A program made the translations under genes and the position numbers. Below are positions 7,074 to 13,117 of a stretch of 16,684 bases of DNA, in pieces. The notes under the pieces are model-generated. The model was not told the origin of the DNA, searched no databases, and worked only from the letters and a program-made list of their open reading frames with translations. The stretch's first letter is position 1, and each line of letters starts with the position of its first letter. This DNA comes from Deinococcus ruber (GTDB lineage Bacteria > Deinococcota > Deinococci > Deinococcales > Deinococcaceae): the NCBI RefSeq assembly GCF_014648095.1, contig NZ_BMQL01000075.1, forward strand, positions 1 to 16,684. The letters run 5' to 3'.

Positions 7074-7170
7074 AGGCGACAGACGGCGAAACTGTCAGCA
7101 GCGCCGGAGCACATCCCGTCGTCAGCAGCATGAACCAGCAGGCCAGCCCACGCCACCGCGAGGAAGTCAT
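7012..7170 (-). CDS. Small lipoprotein-like ORF
   Basis: 52-aa ORF with a basic N-terminus, a hydrophobic stretch (ACWFMLL) and a Cys at residue 20 in TTGC, which fits a lipobox only loosely because position -3 is Thr rather than Leu. The main support is a TATCAT box exactly 6 nt before the ATG, the leaderless geometry seen elsewhere here. The second half overlaps the 33-aa ORF in another frame. Alternatives are a frameshifted lipoprotein spanning both frames, or a spurious frame. Confidence 0.4.
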   Translation of the reverse strand: MTSSRWRGLACWFMLLTTGCAPALLTVSPSVACERNSTAARSPGWQDQCRDR

Positions 7171-7176
7171 ACGCCG

Positions 7177-7182
7177 ATGATA
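7177..7182 (-). promoter_or_regulatory. Putative -10 box TATCAT
   Basis: TATCAT, 6 nt, ATG 7170. It lies just beyond a hairpin (AGTAGC/GCTACT, 7188-7208) that overlaps the stop codon of the last prepilin gene. Confidence 0.45.
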
Positions 7183-7187
7183 GCGAA

Positions 7188-7208
7188 GACAAGTAGCAGC
7201 CAGCGGCT
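7188..7208 (-). terminator. Hairpin at the end of the prepilin operon
   Basis: AGTAGC and GCTACT pair around a short GC-rich loop directly at the TAG of the last prepilin gene, followed by TTGTCTT on the minus strand. A modest terminator candidate. Confidence 0.4.
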
Positions 7209-7683
7209 ACTCCAACTTCGTAAACCGCCGCCCCGTCCACCGGTCATACACAAACATCCCCGTCCCCTCCAGACTCCACACCTTAAAGGCGTAGAGCCCA
7301 TCCGCTTGACCAGACGAACTGAGAGTGTTGGTGCCCTCGACCTCCTGGGCCGTGAGTTCATTCAACCCAGCGACCTGCACCTTCCGACAGGCCCCATTGA
7401 CGTCGCGGGTGTTGAGCTGATCAAGACTGTCTGCGGCCACACCTTGATGCTCACTTTCATACGTGATCTGCGCGGTGACAATCGCTTTGCCGCATTGCAG
7501 CGCTTCCAAGTCATGCGGGCGTTTTCGTAAGCCGATCAAATTCGGGATCAGGAGCGCGGCGAGAATCCCGATGATCGCCAGGACGGCCAGCAGCTCCAGC
7601 AGCGTGAAGCCCCGCACCCGCCGGGCAGCATGCCCGGTGCGGCGCGTGCTGCCGTGTGACCTCCCCTGCTTGCAGGCCGTCAT
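7207..7683 (-). CDS. Type IV prepilin-like protein (4th of cluster)
   Basis: 158-aa prepilin/pseudopilin. A 25-residue basic leader ends in RRVRG, cleaved before Phe26, giving mature FTLLELLAVLAIIGILAALL with the conserved Glu at +5. The hydrophobic helix is followed by IPNLIGLRKRPHDLEALQC. Two cysteines (in LQCGKAI and GACRKV) probably form the pilin disulfide. It is the most divergent of the four paralogues, with a longer leader and LIPNL in place of FVPSY. ATG 7683 lies 7 nt after the preceding gene's TGA. Exported and assembled by type IV pilus or type II secretion machinery encoded elsewhere. Confidence 0.9.
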   Translation of the reverse strand: MTACKQGRSHGSTRRTGHAARRVRGFTLLELLAVLAIIGILAALLIPNLIGLRKRPHDLEALQCGKAIVTAQITYESEHQGVAADSLDQLNTRDVNGACRKVQVAGLNELTAQEVEGTNTLSSSGQADGLYAFKVWSLEGTGMFVYDRWTGRRFTKLE

Positions 7684-7690
7684 CGGGCGC

Positions 7691-8116
7691 TCAGTTGATC
7701 TTGCCGAAGTGCGGACCGGCATCGCGGTTGTACACGTACATGGCACTGCCCCGCTGCGACCACACCTTAAAAGCATAGTTCGACCCGCTGACGCCAATGC
7801 CATTGCTGCCCCCGGTCCCGAGGCCCGCCGCCGTCACCTGCCAGTCCTCCCCCACCTGCACGCCACTACACTGCTCGGTCACATCGGCATTGGCGAGGGT
7901 CGCTACGTTATTGGCGGCCAGTCCATTGTGCTCGCTTTCATACGTGATCTGCGCCGCCACGATGGCCTTCCCGCATTGCAGCGCGGCGACATCGTTCGGG
8001 CGCTTCTGGGCAGCGGCATAACTCGGGACGAAGATCGCGGCCAGGATGGCGATGATGGCAATCACCACCAGCAGTTCGATCAGCGTAAAGCCCTGCGTTC
8101 GGTGCGTGTTCTTCAT
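7691..8116 (-). CDS. Type IV prepilin-like protein (3rd of cluster)
   Basis: 141-aa prepilin with a 9-residue leader (MKNTHRTQG) cleaved before Phe10; mature FTLIELLVVIAIIAILAAIF with Glu at +5, then VPSYAAAQKRPNDVAALQC. Cysteines in LQCGKAI and EQCSGV are placed as in its neighbours, and the C-terminus (YAFKVWSQRGSAMYVYNRD) is shared with them. AGGAG lies 5 nt before the ATG; a 9-nt gap follows the previous gene. A substrate of a prepilin peptidase, exported to the cell envelope. Confidence 0.93.
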   Translation of the reverse strand: MKNTHRTQGFTLIELLVVIAIIAILAAIFVPSYAAAQKRPNDVAALQCGKAIVAAQITYESEHNGLAANNVATLANADVTEQCSGVQVGEDWQVTAAGLGTGGSNGIGVSGSNYAFKVWSQRGSAMYVYNRDAGPHFGKIN

Positions 8117-8125
8117 GTGTTCTCC

Positions 8126-8572
8126 TCAGTTTTGCTTGACGAATTTGACGTTGCCGTCGCGGTTGTAGGCATAAATCGCCGAGCCATTGTTCGACCACAC
8201 CCGGAAGGCATAGTTGGTGCCGCCCACCGCGATGTTGTTGTTGCCCGCGCTGCCCTGAGTGATGGTGGGGCCGTCCTGAATCAGCTGGATGTTCTGACAC
8301 TGCTCAGTGGCGTCGGCGTTGCCGAGTTGCGCCAGGCTGCCAGCGGGGGTGCCATTGTGTTCTGCCATGTAGGTGATCTGCCCAGCCACGATGGCCTTGC
8401 CACATTGCAGCGCGGCCACGTCGTTGGGCCTTCTCTGCGCTGCGGCGTAGCTTGGGACGAAGATGGCGGCGAGGATCGCGATGATGGCGATGACCACCAG
8501 CAGTTCGATGAGGGTGAAGCCCTGCACGCGGGTCTTGGGCAGGGAACGGCGGGGACAGGGAAGGTCGTTCAT
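8126..8572 (-). CDS. Type IV prepilin-like protein (2nd of cluster)
   Basis: 148-aa prepilin. An 18-residue leader (MNDLPCPRRSLPKTRVQG) precedes mature FTLIELLVVIAIIAILAAIF and VPSYAAAQRRPNDVAALQC. The disulfide cysteines are in LQCGKAI and EQCQNI. ATG 8572 is chosen over the in-frame ATG at 8593 because AAGGAG lies 5 nt before it. It is closely related to the 7691-8116 product, implying tandem duplication; the variable middle (residues about 75-115) is where they differ most. Confidence 0.93.
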   Translation of the reverse strand: MNDLPCPRRSLPKTRVQGFTLIELLVVIAIIAILAAIFVPSYAAAQRRPNDVAALQCGKAIVAGQITYMAEHNGTPAGSLAQLGNADATEQCQNIQLIQDGPTITQGSAGNNNIAVGGTNYAFRVWSNNGSAIYAYNRDGNVKFVKQN

Positions 8573-8605
8573 GGAGGCTCCTTGAGAGGTCATGACTGCG
8601 TGGGG

Positions 8606-9040
8606 TCAATTCCAGTGGACGGGGTTGATTTTCTGGGCGATGCGACTCTGGTTGACTTCATAGAGATTGCTGCCTTGCGGACTCCAGGCCAGGAACAGCA
8701 GGTGGCCCTGGCCGTCGTTGTTGATGATTCCGTCGCCGGTGGCGCCGATTCTCAGGCCAGCGGAGTCGAAGTGATGAACCTGGATGCCGCTGCACTGTTC
8801 GGTCACGTCGGTGTTGTTCAGCGCGGTGAGCGTGCCGGCGTAGCTGCCGTTATGGTCGCCTGCGTAGCTGATTTCGGCACCTGTAATGGCTTTGATGCAC
8901 TGCAGGACCGCGACGTCACGGGGTTTTTTCTGGGCGGCAGCGTAGCTGGGTACGAAGATGGCCGCGAGAATGGCGATGATGGCGATGACCACCAGGAGTT
9001 CGATCAGGGTGAAGCCCTGGGTGTGTCGGGGGTGGGTCAT
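8606..9040 (-). CDS. Type IV prepilin-like protein (1st of cluster)
   Basis: 144-aa prepilin with a 9-residue leader (MTHPRHTQG) before mature FTLIELLVVIAIIAILAAIF, then VPSYAAAQKKPRDVAVLQC. The second cysteine is in EQCSGI. Its C-terminal half (HLLFLAWSPQGSNLYEVNQ) is the most distinct of the three short-leader copies. ATG 9040 has AAGGAG close upstream. Its ATGA overlaps the stop of a 34-aa upstream ORF (9037-9141). A 139-nt transcribed leader separates it from the conserved promoter motif at 9194-9209. Probable first gene of the four-pilin operon. Confidence 0.92.
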   Translation of the reverse strand: MTHPRHTQGFTLIELLVVIAIIAILAAIFVPSYAAAQKKPRDVAVLQCIKAITGAEISYAGDHNGSYAGTLTALNNTDVTEQCSGIQVHHFDSAGLRIGATGDGIINNDGQGHLLFLAWSPQGSNLYEVNQSRIAQKINPVHWN

Positions 9041-9141
9041 ACTCTCCTTGAAGCGGGTTCCAACGGGTGGATGGGCGAGATGTGGTCGGTGCACGCGTGC
9101 CTGCATGGCGGTGGGGGCGAGCGCGGGTGGGTCGTGGGCAT
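9037..9141 (-). CDS. Proline-rich leader ORF overlapping the pilin start
   Basis: 34-aa ORF (starts MPTTHPRSPPPP) with AAGGAG before its ATG at 9141. Its TGA overlaps ATG 9040 of the first prepilin gene. Low complexity means it could be a regulatory upstream ORF rather than a functional protein. The same AAGGAGAG sequence occurs before both starts, as if duplicated. Confidence 0.35.
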   Translation of the reverse strand: MPTTHPRSPPPPCRHACTDHISPIHPLEPASRRV

Positions 9142-9185
9142 ACACTCTCCTTGACGGGTCTGGGGCTTGACAGCGCCATGTCTCG

Positions 9186-9209
9186 AGTGTCTGTGCAATC
9201 AAGGTGACG
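9186..9209 (-). promoter_or_regulatory. Conserved motif plus -10 upstream of the pilin operon
   Basis: On the minus strand CGTCACCTTGATTGCA (9209-9194) is followed by GACACT (9191-9186), 6 nt and ATG 9179. The spacing is the same as in the helicase, 11267 and HU-like promoters. This copy is single, without an inverted partner. Confidence 0.65.
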
Positions 9210-9227
9210 TTTTTCAAGCGTCCGTCT

Positions 9228-11195
9228 TCAGGTGCGCAGCAGTGCTTCAAGCAGGCTGAAGCGCACGGTGGCGCCGGTCAGGGCTGCGGTATTCCAAGCC
9301 TGGCGGTGTCCCGCCGCGATCAGCTGCCGTTTCGCGCGGGTGACGGCGGTGTAGGCGAGTTGGCGCGACAGCAGGCGGTGGTGCTCGTCGCTCAGTACCA
9401 CCAGTACGCGCTCCCATTCGCTGCCCTGCGAGCGGTGAATCGTCAATGCATACGCGAGGCTGAGCTGCAGCTGTGCGTCTGCCCCCAGGAGATGAACGGT
9501 GTCATCGAACAGGCATTCCAGCTGCGCTCCGACGCATACGACACGGCCAGTCATGCCGTTCATCAGTCCGGTGGTGTGGTCGTTGCGGGTGACGAGCACG
9601 GGATCGCCCACCCGAAACGGACCGGTGCCGGGATTGAGCGCGGCCTGCAGAGCGGGATTGAGGGTGTCGACCCCGAGGGGGCCGGTGCGCCCAGCGGTGA
9701 GCAGGATCGGTGGGCCGCTCTCCTGCACATGCGCCTGCATCAGCTGCACCACCGCTTCCGTGGTGGTTGTTTCATGGAAGGGAACGCCGGTGTCGCGGGG
9801 ACGCTCGCCGCTGATCAGCAGCCGGGCGAGCGTGAGGATCGGGCTGTCCTGCGCCTGCCGATGGGTGCGGGTCAGTCGTGCGGTCGGCACGGTCCGAATC
9901 AGCGCCGCCAGGGGATGCCCAGGGTCAATCGGCGGCAACTGATCCTCGTCGCCCACCAGAATGACCCGGCACCCGGTGGGGGCACTTCGCAGCAGGGCTC
10001 CGAGCAGGGCATTGCTGGCCATGCTCACTTCATCGACCACCACCGCATGCGTCTGCAGCAGACAAGTCTCGAACTTGTGACCGTCGTAGCCGAGCAGGCG
10101 GTGGAGGGTGGTGGCGAAGCGGCCAGTGCTCTGCTGCATGCGGCTGGCCGCTTTGCCGGTCGGTGCACACAGGATCGTCGTGAGCCCGGCGGTGTCGAGG
10201 GTGTCCAGCAAGGCTTTGAGGGTGGTGGTCTTACCAGTGCCGGGGCCGCCGGTGATGACGCACAGGGCGGTGGTACACGCGAGCTGGACGGCCGCCCGCT
10301 GTTCGCTGGTCAGGTTCGGGAGGACTCTGGGGAGCGGCAGGGGGGGAAGATCGGCGGTCAGGAGCCGGGCGATGTCGTCCGCCAGGCGCACTTCTTCGTG
10401 GTATGGCGCGGGTGCCGCCAACATCTGCTGGAAGGCCATGACATACCCGTCGTCCACCGCTGCTTGAAGGGCGAGCTCGGCTTCCTTCTCGTCCAGCGCG
10501 TGATCCTGCATCAGCAGGGTGTTCAGCAGCGTTCTGGGGACGCAGGTATGCCCGTCCTCCTGCAGCCAGCGCTGCACCAGCTCGTACACCAGTGCCGGGC
10601 CACGCCGGGGATCGAAGATCGACAGCCCCTGCTGCCGGGCCGCCGCATCAAGCACCCGGAGGGGAATGCGCTGCTGGACCGCACGATATGGATTCGCTTG
10701 GAAGATCTGCACGGCGCCTGCGCCGTCCTGACGAATCAGCGGCTGGGCATACTCCGGGGCCAGTCCTAACGCGGCGAGGTCCTGGAAGGTGGTGTACCAT
10801 CGCCCCTGCCGCCGGGCGTGCGTCTGCATGGCCCGCACGCTGCTCGCGGGAAATCCCCGTACCCCCTCAAGGCGCTGGGCTTCATGCTGGATGATGCGGT
10901 GGGTATCGTCGCCGAGCTGCATGACGATCTTTGCCACGCCGTGCCGCGCCAGACCGGTGATCTGTCCGTAGAAGGCGGCGGCGATGTCGCGCTCGCGGAT
11001 GACTCGGTGAGCGGACAGCAGCACGCTGCCCTGCATGTCTGCGTGGAGGAGATGACCGCGTTTCAGGGGCGGCAGCGGACCGGTCAGGGTCAGGACGGAG
11101 CCATCTGTCAATGTGAGGCGGCAGGCATCTTCGCCGGTGGGGGTGCGCCAGGTGCGCTCGACCACGCCGTGCACCTGAGTTGGAGTGGTCGTCAT
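9228..11195 (-). CDS. RecD2-like ATP-dependent DNA helicase
   Basis: 655-aa superfamily 1B 5'-3' DNA helicase. The N-terminal ~330 residues carry an OB-like start (VHGVVERTWRTPTGEDACRL) and a helical region with RecD2-type repeats. The motor follows: Walker A GGPGTGKTTT, Walker B VVVDEVSM, motif III GDEDQLPP, the motif IV-like THRQ, and C-terminal LTIHRSQGSEWERVLVV with YTAVTRAKRQL (motifs V-VI). All helicase motifs are intact. It is slightly shorter than typical RecD2 (about 720-740 aa). ATG 11195 is chosen because a CATGCT box ends 6 nt before it. A 152-codon upstream extension is antisense to another gene and is rejected. No RecB or RecC is nearby. It may process DNA in repair, plasmid maintenance or uptake. 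Confidence 0.95.
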   Translation of the reverse strand: MTTTPTQVHGVVERTWRTPTGEDACRLTLTDGSVLTLTGPLPPLKRGHLLHADMQGSVLLSAHRVIRERDIAAAFYGQITGLARHGVAKIVMQLGDDTHRIIQHEAQRLEGVRGFPASSVRAMQTHARRQGRWYTTFQDLAALGLAPEYAQPLIRQDGAGAVQIFQANPYRAVQQRIPLRVLDAAARQQGLSIFDPRRGPALVYELVQRWLQEDGHTCVPRTLLNTLLMQDHALDEKEAELALQAAVDDGYVMAFQQMLAAPAPYHEEVRLADDIARLLTADLPPLPLPRVLPNLTSEQRAAVQLACTTALCVITGGPGTGKTTTLKALLDTLDTAGLTTILCAPTGKAASRMQQSTGRFATTLHRLLGYDGHKFETCLLQTHAVVVDEVSMASNALLGALLRSAPTGCRVILVGDEDQLPPIDPGHPLAALIRTVPTARLTRTHRQAQDSPILTLARLLISGERPRDTGVPFHETTTTEAVVQLMQAHVQESGPPILLTAGRTGPLGVDTLNPALQAALNPGTGPFRVGDPVLVTRNDHTTGLMNGMTGRVVCVGAQLECLFDDTVHLLGADAQLQLSLAYALTIHRSQGSEWERVLVVLSDEHHRLLSRQLAYTAVTRAKRQLIAAGHRQAWNTAALTGATVRFSLLEALLRT

Positions 11196-11201
11196 GCCTG
11201 A

Positions 11202-11260
11202 AGCATGCCTGCAATCAAGGTGACGCCTCGGCCGGGCGTCACCTTGATTGCACCTACGCT
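11202..11260. promoter_or_regulatory. Divergent promoters sharing a perfect 17-bp inverted repeat
   Basis: TGCAATCAAGGTGACGC (11210-11226) and its exact reverse complement (11236-11252) flank a 9-nt spacer. Each arm leads outward to a -10-like box: CATGCT (11207-11202) for the helicase ATG 11195, and TACGCT (11255-11260) for ATG 11267, each 6 nt before the start. A bidirectional operator and promoter controlling both genes. Confidence 0.8.
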
Positions 11261-11266
11261 GAGCGC

Positions 11267-11605
11267 ATGAGCGACACGGCGTTTCGCTGGACACTCCGCG
11301 TTGACGATCCCCGGCAAGCACGGATGGACCTGCTGGTGCTGAGCGCTGCGCTGGTGGCCGTGTTGCCCGCTGCGGAAACCGTGATGGTAAGTGCCCAGGG
11401 CGGCGTTCAGGTCTTCGATGCCGCTTGGGAACCGCTGGATCTGGGCATGCTGCCGTTTGACTTGGCGGATGATCTGGCCCGTTGGTTTGGGGTGGGGGTG
11501 TACGCGTTGCCGGGTCCGGGTCGGCCGGGCTGCCGGATTGAGCGGCGTTATCGCTCGGCCTCCGTGTCGAACACGCCGTCGTCTTCAAAGGGGACGGCCA
11601 GCTGA
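11267..11605 (+). CDS. Small hypothetical protein
   Basis: 112-aa protein of unknown family, probably soluble, with a folded-looking core (RMDLLVLSAALVAVLPAAETVMV ... LPFDLADDLARWFGVGVYAL) and a basic, Ser-rich tail. Start ATG 11267 is fixed by TACGCT 6 nt upstream (leaderless). It is divergent from the RecD-like helicase and under the same operator. The last 58 nt overlap the convergent HU-like gene, so its tail is constrained or the true end is uncertain. No function is inferred beyond co-regulation. Confidence 0.7.
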   Translation: MSDTAFRWTLRVDDPRQARMDLLVLSAALVAVLPAAETVMVSAQGGVQVFDAAWEPLDLGMLPFDLADDLARWFGVGVYALPGPGRPGCRIERRYRSASVSNTPSSSKGTAS

Positions 11606-11868
11606 TCTTGCAGCTGTTGGTTGAGGAATCGGGCGGGCCGGAAGACGACACGGGGCGGCTGTCCCTCGCAGCGCAAGGTTCCGAGGTCGGGCAGGCTGAC
11701 GGCGGTGCCGAGTTCGAGGTGCCGCTTGATCACTTGGAACATAATCCGCACGGCCAGGGTGGCCTGCTCGGGTTCGAGCTGGGCGAGGCGTTGGAGTTGG
11801 GCGGTGAGCTGCACCCGTCCGACCCGGTGCGGGGTGAAGGGCTCGGCGTCACGGTCGGCGTCGGACAT
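11548..11868 (-). CDS. HU-like protein lacking the DNA-binding arm
   Basis: 106-aa protein. Residues 18-90 follow the HU/IHF fold pattern: helix LTAQLQRLAQLEPEQA, helix RIMFQVIKRHLELG, then VSLPDLGTLRC (usually V-x-L-x-GFGTF), and after a short gap VVFRPARFLNQQL, matching the V-x-F-x-PGK...L end of HU. The roughly 20-residue arm with RNP-x-TG between these is missing. The fold is probably a dimer that binds DNA weakly or in another way; an interaction role is possible. Pro61 is followed by Asp, not Gly. Start ATG 11868 has GACGCT 6 nt upstream next to a copy of the conserved motif. The acidic tail is unlike canonical HU. Confidence 0.65.
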   Translation of the reverse strand: MSDADRDAEPFTPHRVGRVQLTAQLQRLAQLEPEQATLAVRIMFQVIKRHLELGTAVSLPDLGTLRCEGQPPRVVFRPARFLNQQLQDQLAVPFEDDGVFDTEAER

Positions 11869-11874
11869 GCTTCT

Positions 11875-11939
11875 AGCGTCGCGTGCATCAAGGTGACGCT
11901 GGCCTGGCGAGTGCTTGGAAAAGCGTCACCTTGATTGCC
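11875..11939. promoter_or_regulatory. Second divergent operator pair
   Basis: TGCATCAAGGTGACGC (11884-11899, one A missing) and its inverted partner GCGTCACCTTGATTGC (11923-11938) lie 23 nt apart. The left copy leads to GACGCT (11880-11875) and ATG 11868 of the HU-like gene. The right copy is followed by CATGCT (11942-11947) at the standard distance, driving the 11988 gene with a short leader. Confidence 0.75.
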
Positions 11940-11987
11940 GGCATGCTCCAGAGGTGGCTGGTTGTGTCCAGCACGGAAGGAGACGTG

Positions 11988-12659
11988 ATGACAATGACGA
12001 CGCGGGTGATGTCGGCGATTCGGCGCTTGTTGCGGCCGCCCCCGGTAGAGGTGCCGCCCTCCCCCACCCTTCAACTGACGGCGAGGACGGCGGTGCCGCT
12101 GGATGGGCGGTGCTGGCCGATGCTGTTGAGTGGCCCGAATGCCGCCGTGTCTGCGCTGCAAGAGCAGGTGTTGACGCAGGTGTTGGCGGAGGCACTCCCG
12201 GTGTCTCTCGTAGTGGTTGCGCGGGATATCGAAGCCCTGCTGTGGGCGTCGACGCCGCGTCTGGTTGGGCGGGTGCAGACGGTGATGATTGGCTCGGCGG
12301 AGCATGCCCGACAGCAGCTGCAGACACTCCAGGCGGCAAGTGAGCGGGTTCCGTTCAGGTATGGGGTGAAGGCGGTGCTGGTCGCCTCCGCCCGTGCCAG
12401 CGAGGTGCTGATGAACGCCGGGCTGTTGCCGAGTCTGCGCGGCGCGGGCTTGGGTCTGGTGCTGAATGTGCCGCACCAGGTGCCCGTGATGGTGATGGAG
12501 AATCTTTTCGGGCTGGGGGTGTTCTGGCCTGGGTATGTCCCGCGAGCACTGTGGAACAAAGTCGCACGCTTTGAAGCGGAGCGCGGCTATGTGTGGCGGC
12601 CCCGGTCCGTCCTCAGTCCTCTGCACCTAGACGGGGCGCTTGCGCGAGCGGTGTCATGA
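11988..12659 (+). CDS. Hypothetical protein, 223 aa
   Basis: Unrecognised protein. Residues 1-40 are basic and Pro-rich (AIRRLLRPPPVEVPPSPT). The middle is a regular alternating helix/strand region (LQEQVLTQVLAEALPVSLVVVARDIEALL ... VGRVQTVMIG ... GLVLNVPHQVPVMVMENL) resembling a Rossmann-like or P-loop-derived fold, but no Walker A was found. ATG 11988 is chosen because AAGGAG lies 5 nt upstream. A frame-internal ATG at 11943 is too close to the promoter. Driven by the second operator pair, and its TGA overlaps the next ATG at 12656. No function is assigned. Confidence 0.75.
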   Translation: MTMTTRVMSAIRRLLRPPPVEVPPSPTLQLTARTAVPLDGRCWPMLLSGPNAAVSALQEQVLTQVLAEALPVSLVVVARDIEALLWASTPRLVGRVQTVMIGSAEHARQQLQTLQAASERVPFRYGVKAVLVASARASEVLMNAGLLPSLRGAGLGLVLNVPHQVPVMVMENLFGLGVFWPGYVPRALWNKVARFEAERGYVWRPRSVLSPLHLDGALARAVS

Positions 12660-12820
12660 GGCGGGTGGTCTTGATGGTGCAGATTCTCTGGCAGCATAGG
12701 TGCCTGCATCGACTCCAACGCCGTGCAGCGCGGGAGCCACGGTGGGCGGTGCACGTGCAGGTGGCAGCGTTTCAGTTGGATCGGCTGCAGGAGCAATTCA
12801 GCACTGGGAGGCGCTCTTGA
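12656..12820 (+). CDS. Small basic protein coupled to the 11988 gene
   Basis: 54-aa, strongly basic, with a single helix-like run (MVQILWQHRCLHRLQRRAAREP) and a Gln/Phe-rich second half (VHVQVAAFQLDRLQEQF). Its ATG overlaps the upstream TGA (ATGA), so it is probably co-translated. The stop lies inside one arm of the 12811-12934 inverted repeat. Unknown family; possibly a nucleic-acid-binding partner. Confidence 0.55.
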   Translation: MRRVVLMVQILWQHRCLHRLQRRAAREPRWAVHVQVAAFQLDRLQEQFSTGRRS

Positions 12821-12934
12821 GACCTGCGTACATCGGTGACACCGGGCTTCCATCGCATGAGCGTAGTGGCAAGCTTCCTGTCTGGCGCTCCGCTCTGGGC
12901 ACCTGTCCCCAACGTATGCAGGTCTCAAGAGCGC
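12811..12934. repeat. 21-bp inverted repeat around an 82-nt loop
   Basis: The arms 12811-12831 and 12914-12934 match at 20 of 21 positions (the mismatch still allows G-U pairing). No gene fits inside. It may be a MITE-like insertion or a long terminator/RNA stem; no clear target duplication was seen. Confidence 0.6.
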
Positions 12935-13014
12935 AATTCTTGGTCGTCACGCCGGCTCAGAGAAACGCGGTCAGAGAGCCAGCGTGCGTATTGGATGATC
13001 AGCGGACATCGATG

Positions 13015-13056
13015 GCGGGAGGGCGTGCGGTCAGTCACGGACGCGCAGCCTCCCGC
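13015..13056 (-). terminator. Hairpin downstream of the RCC1 lipoprotein gene
   Basis: GCGGGAGG (13015-13022) pairs with CCTCCCGC (13049-13056), with five further inner pairs after a 2x2 loop. It lies about 60 nt past the stop at 13118 on the minus strand. No T tract. The interval 12935-13117 otherwise shows no supported gene. Confidence 0.55.
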
Positions 13057-13117
13057 GCTGAAAGTGCCAGAACCGCGCGCTCACAGTCGGAGCAATCCAA
13101 GGGGTTTCATCAAACAG

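Noticed and set aside
7463..9154. 563-aa plus-strand open frame across the pilin genes
   Set aside because: It is the antisense shadow of four prepilin genes with clear ribosome binding sites and signal motifs; its protein is repetitive only because the pilins are.
9204..10769. 521-aa plus-strand open frame opposite the RecD-like helicase
   Set aside because: Antisense shadow in GC-rich DNA; the helicase motifs on the other strand are complete.
11196..11651. N-terminal extension of the helicase to 11651
   Set aside because: It would cross the perfect inverted-repeat operator and lie antisense to the 11267 gene; a leaderless start at 11195 is better.
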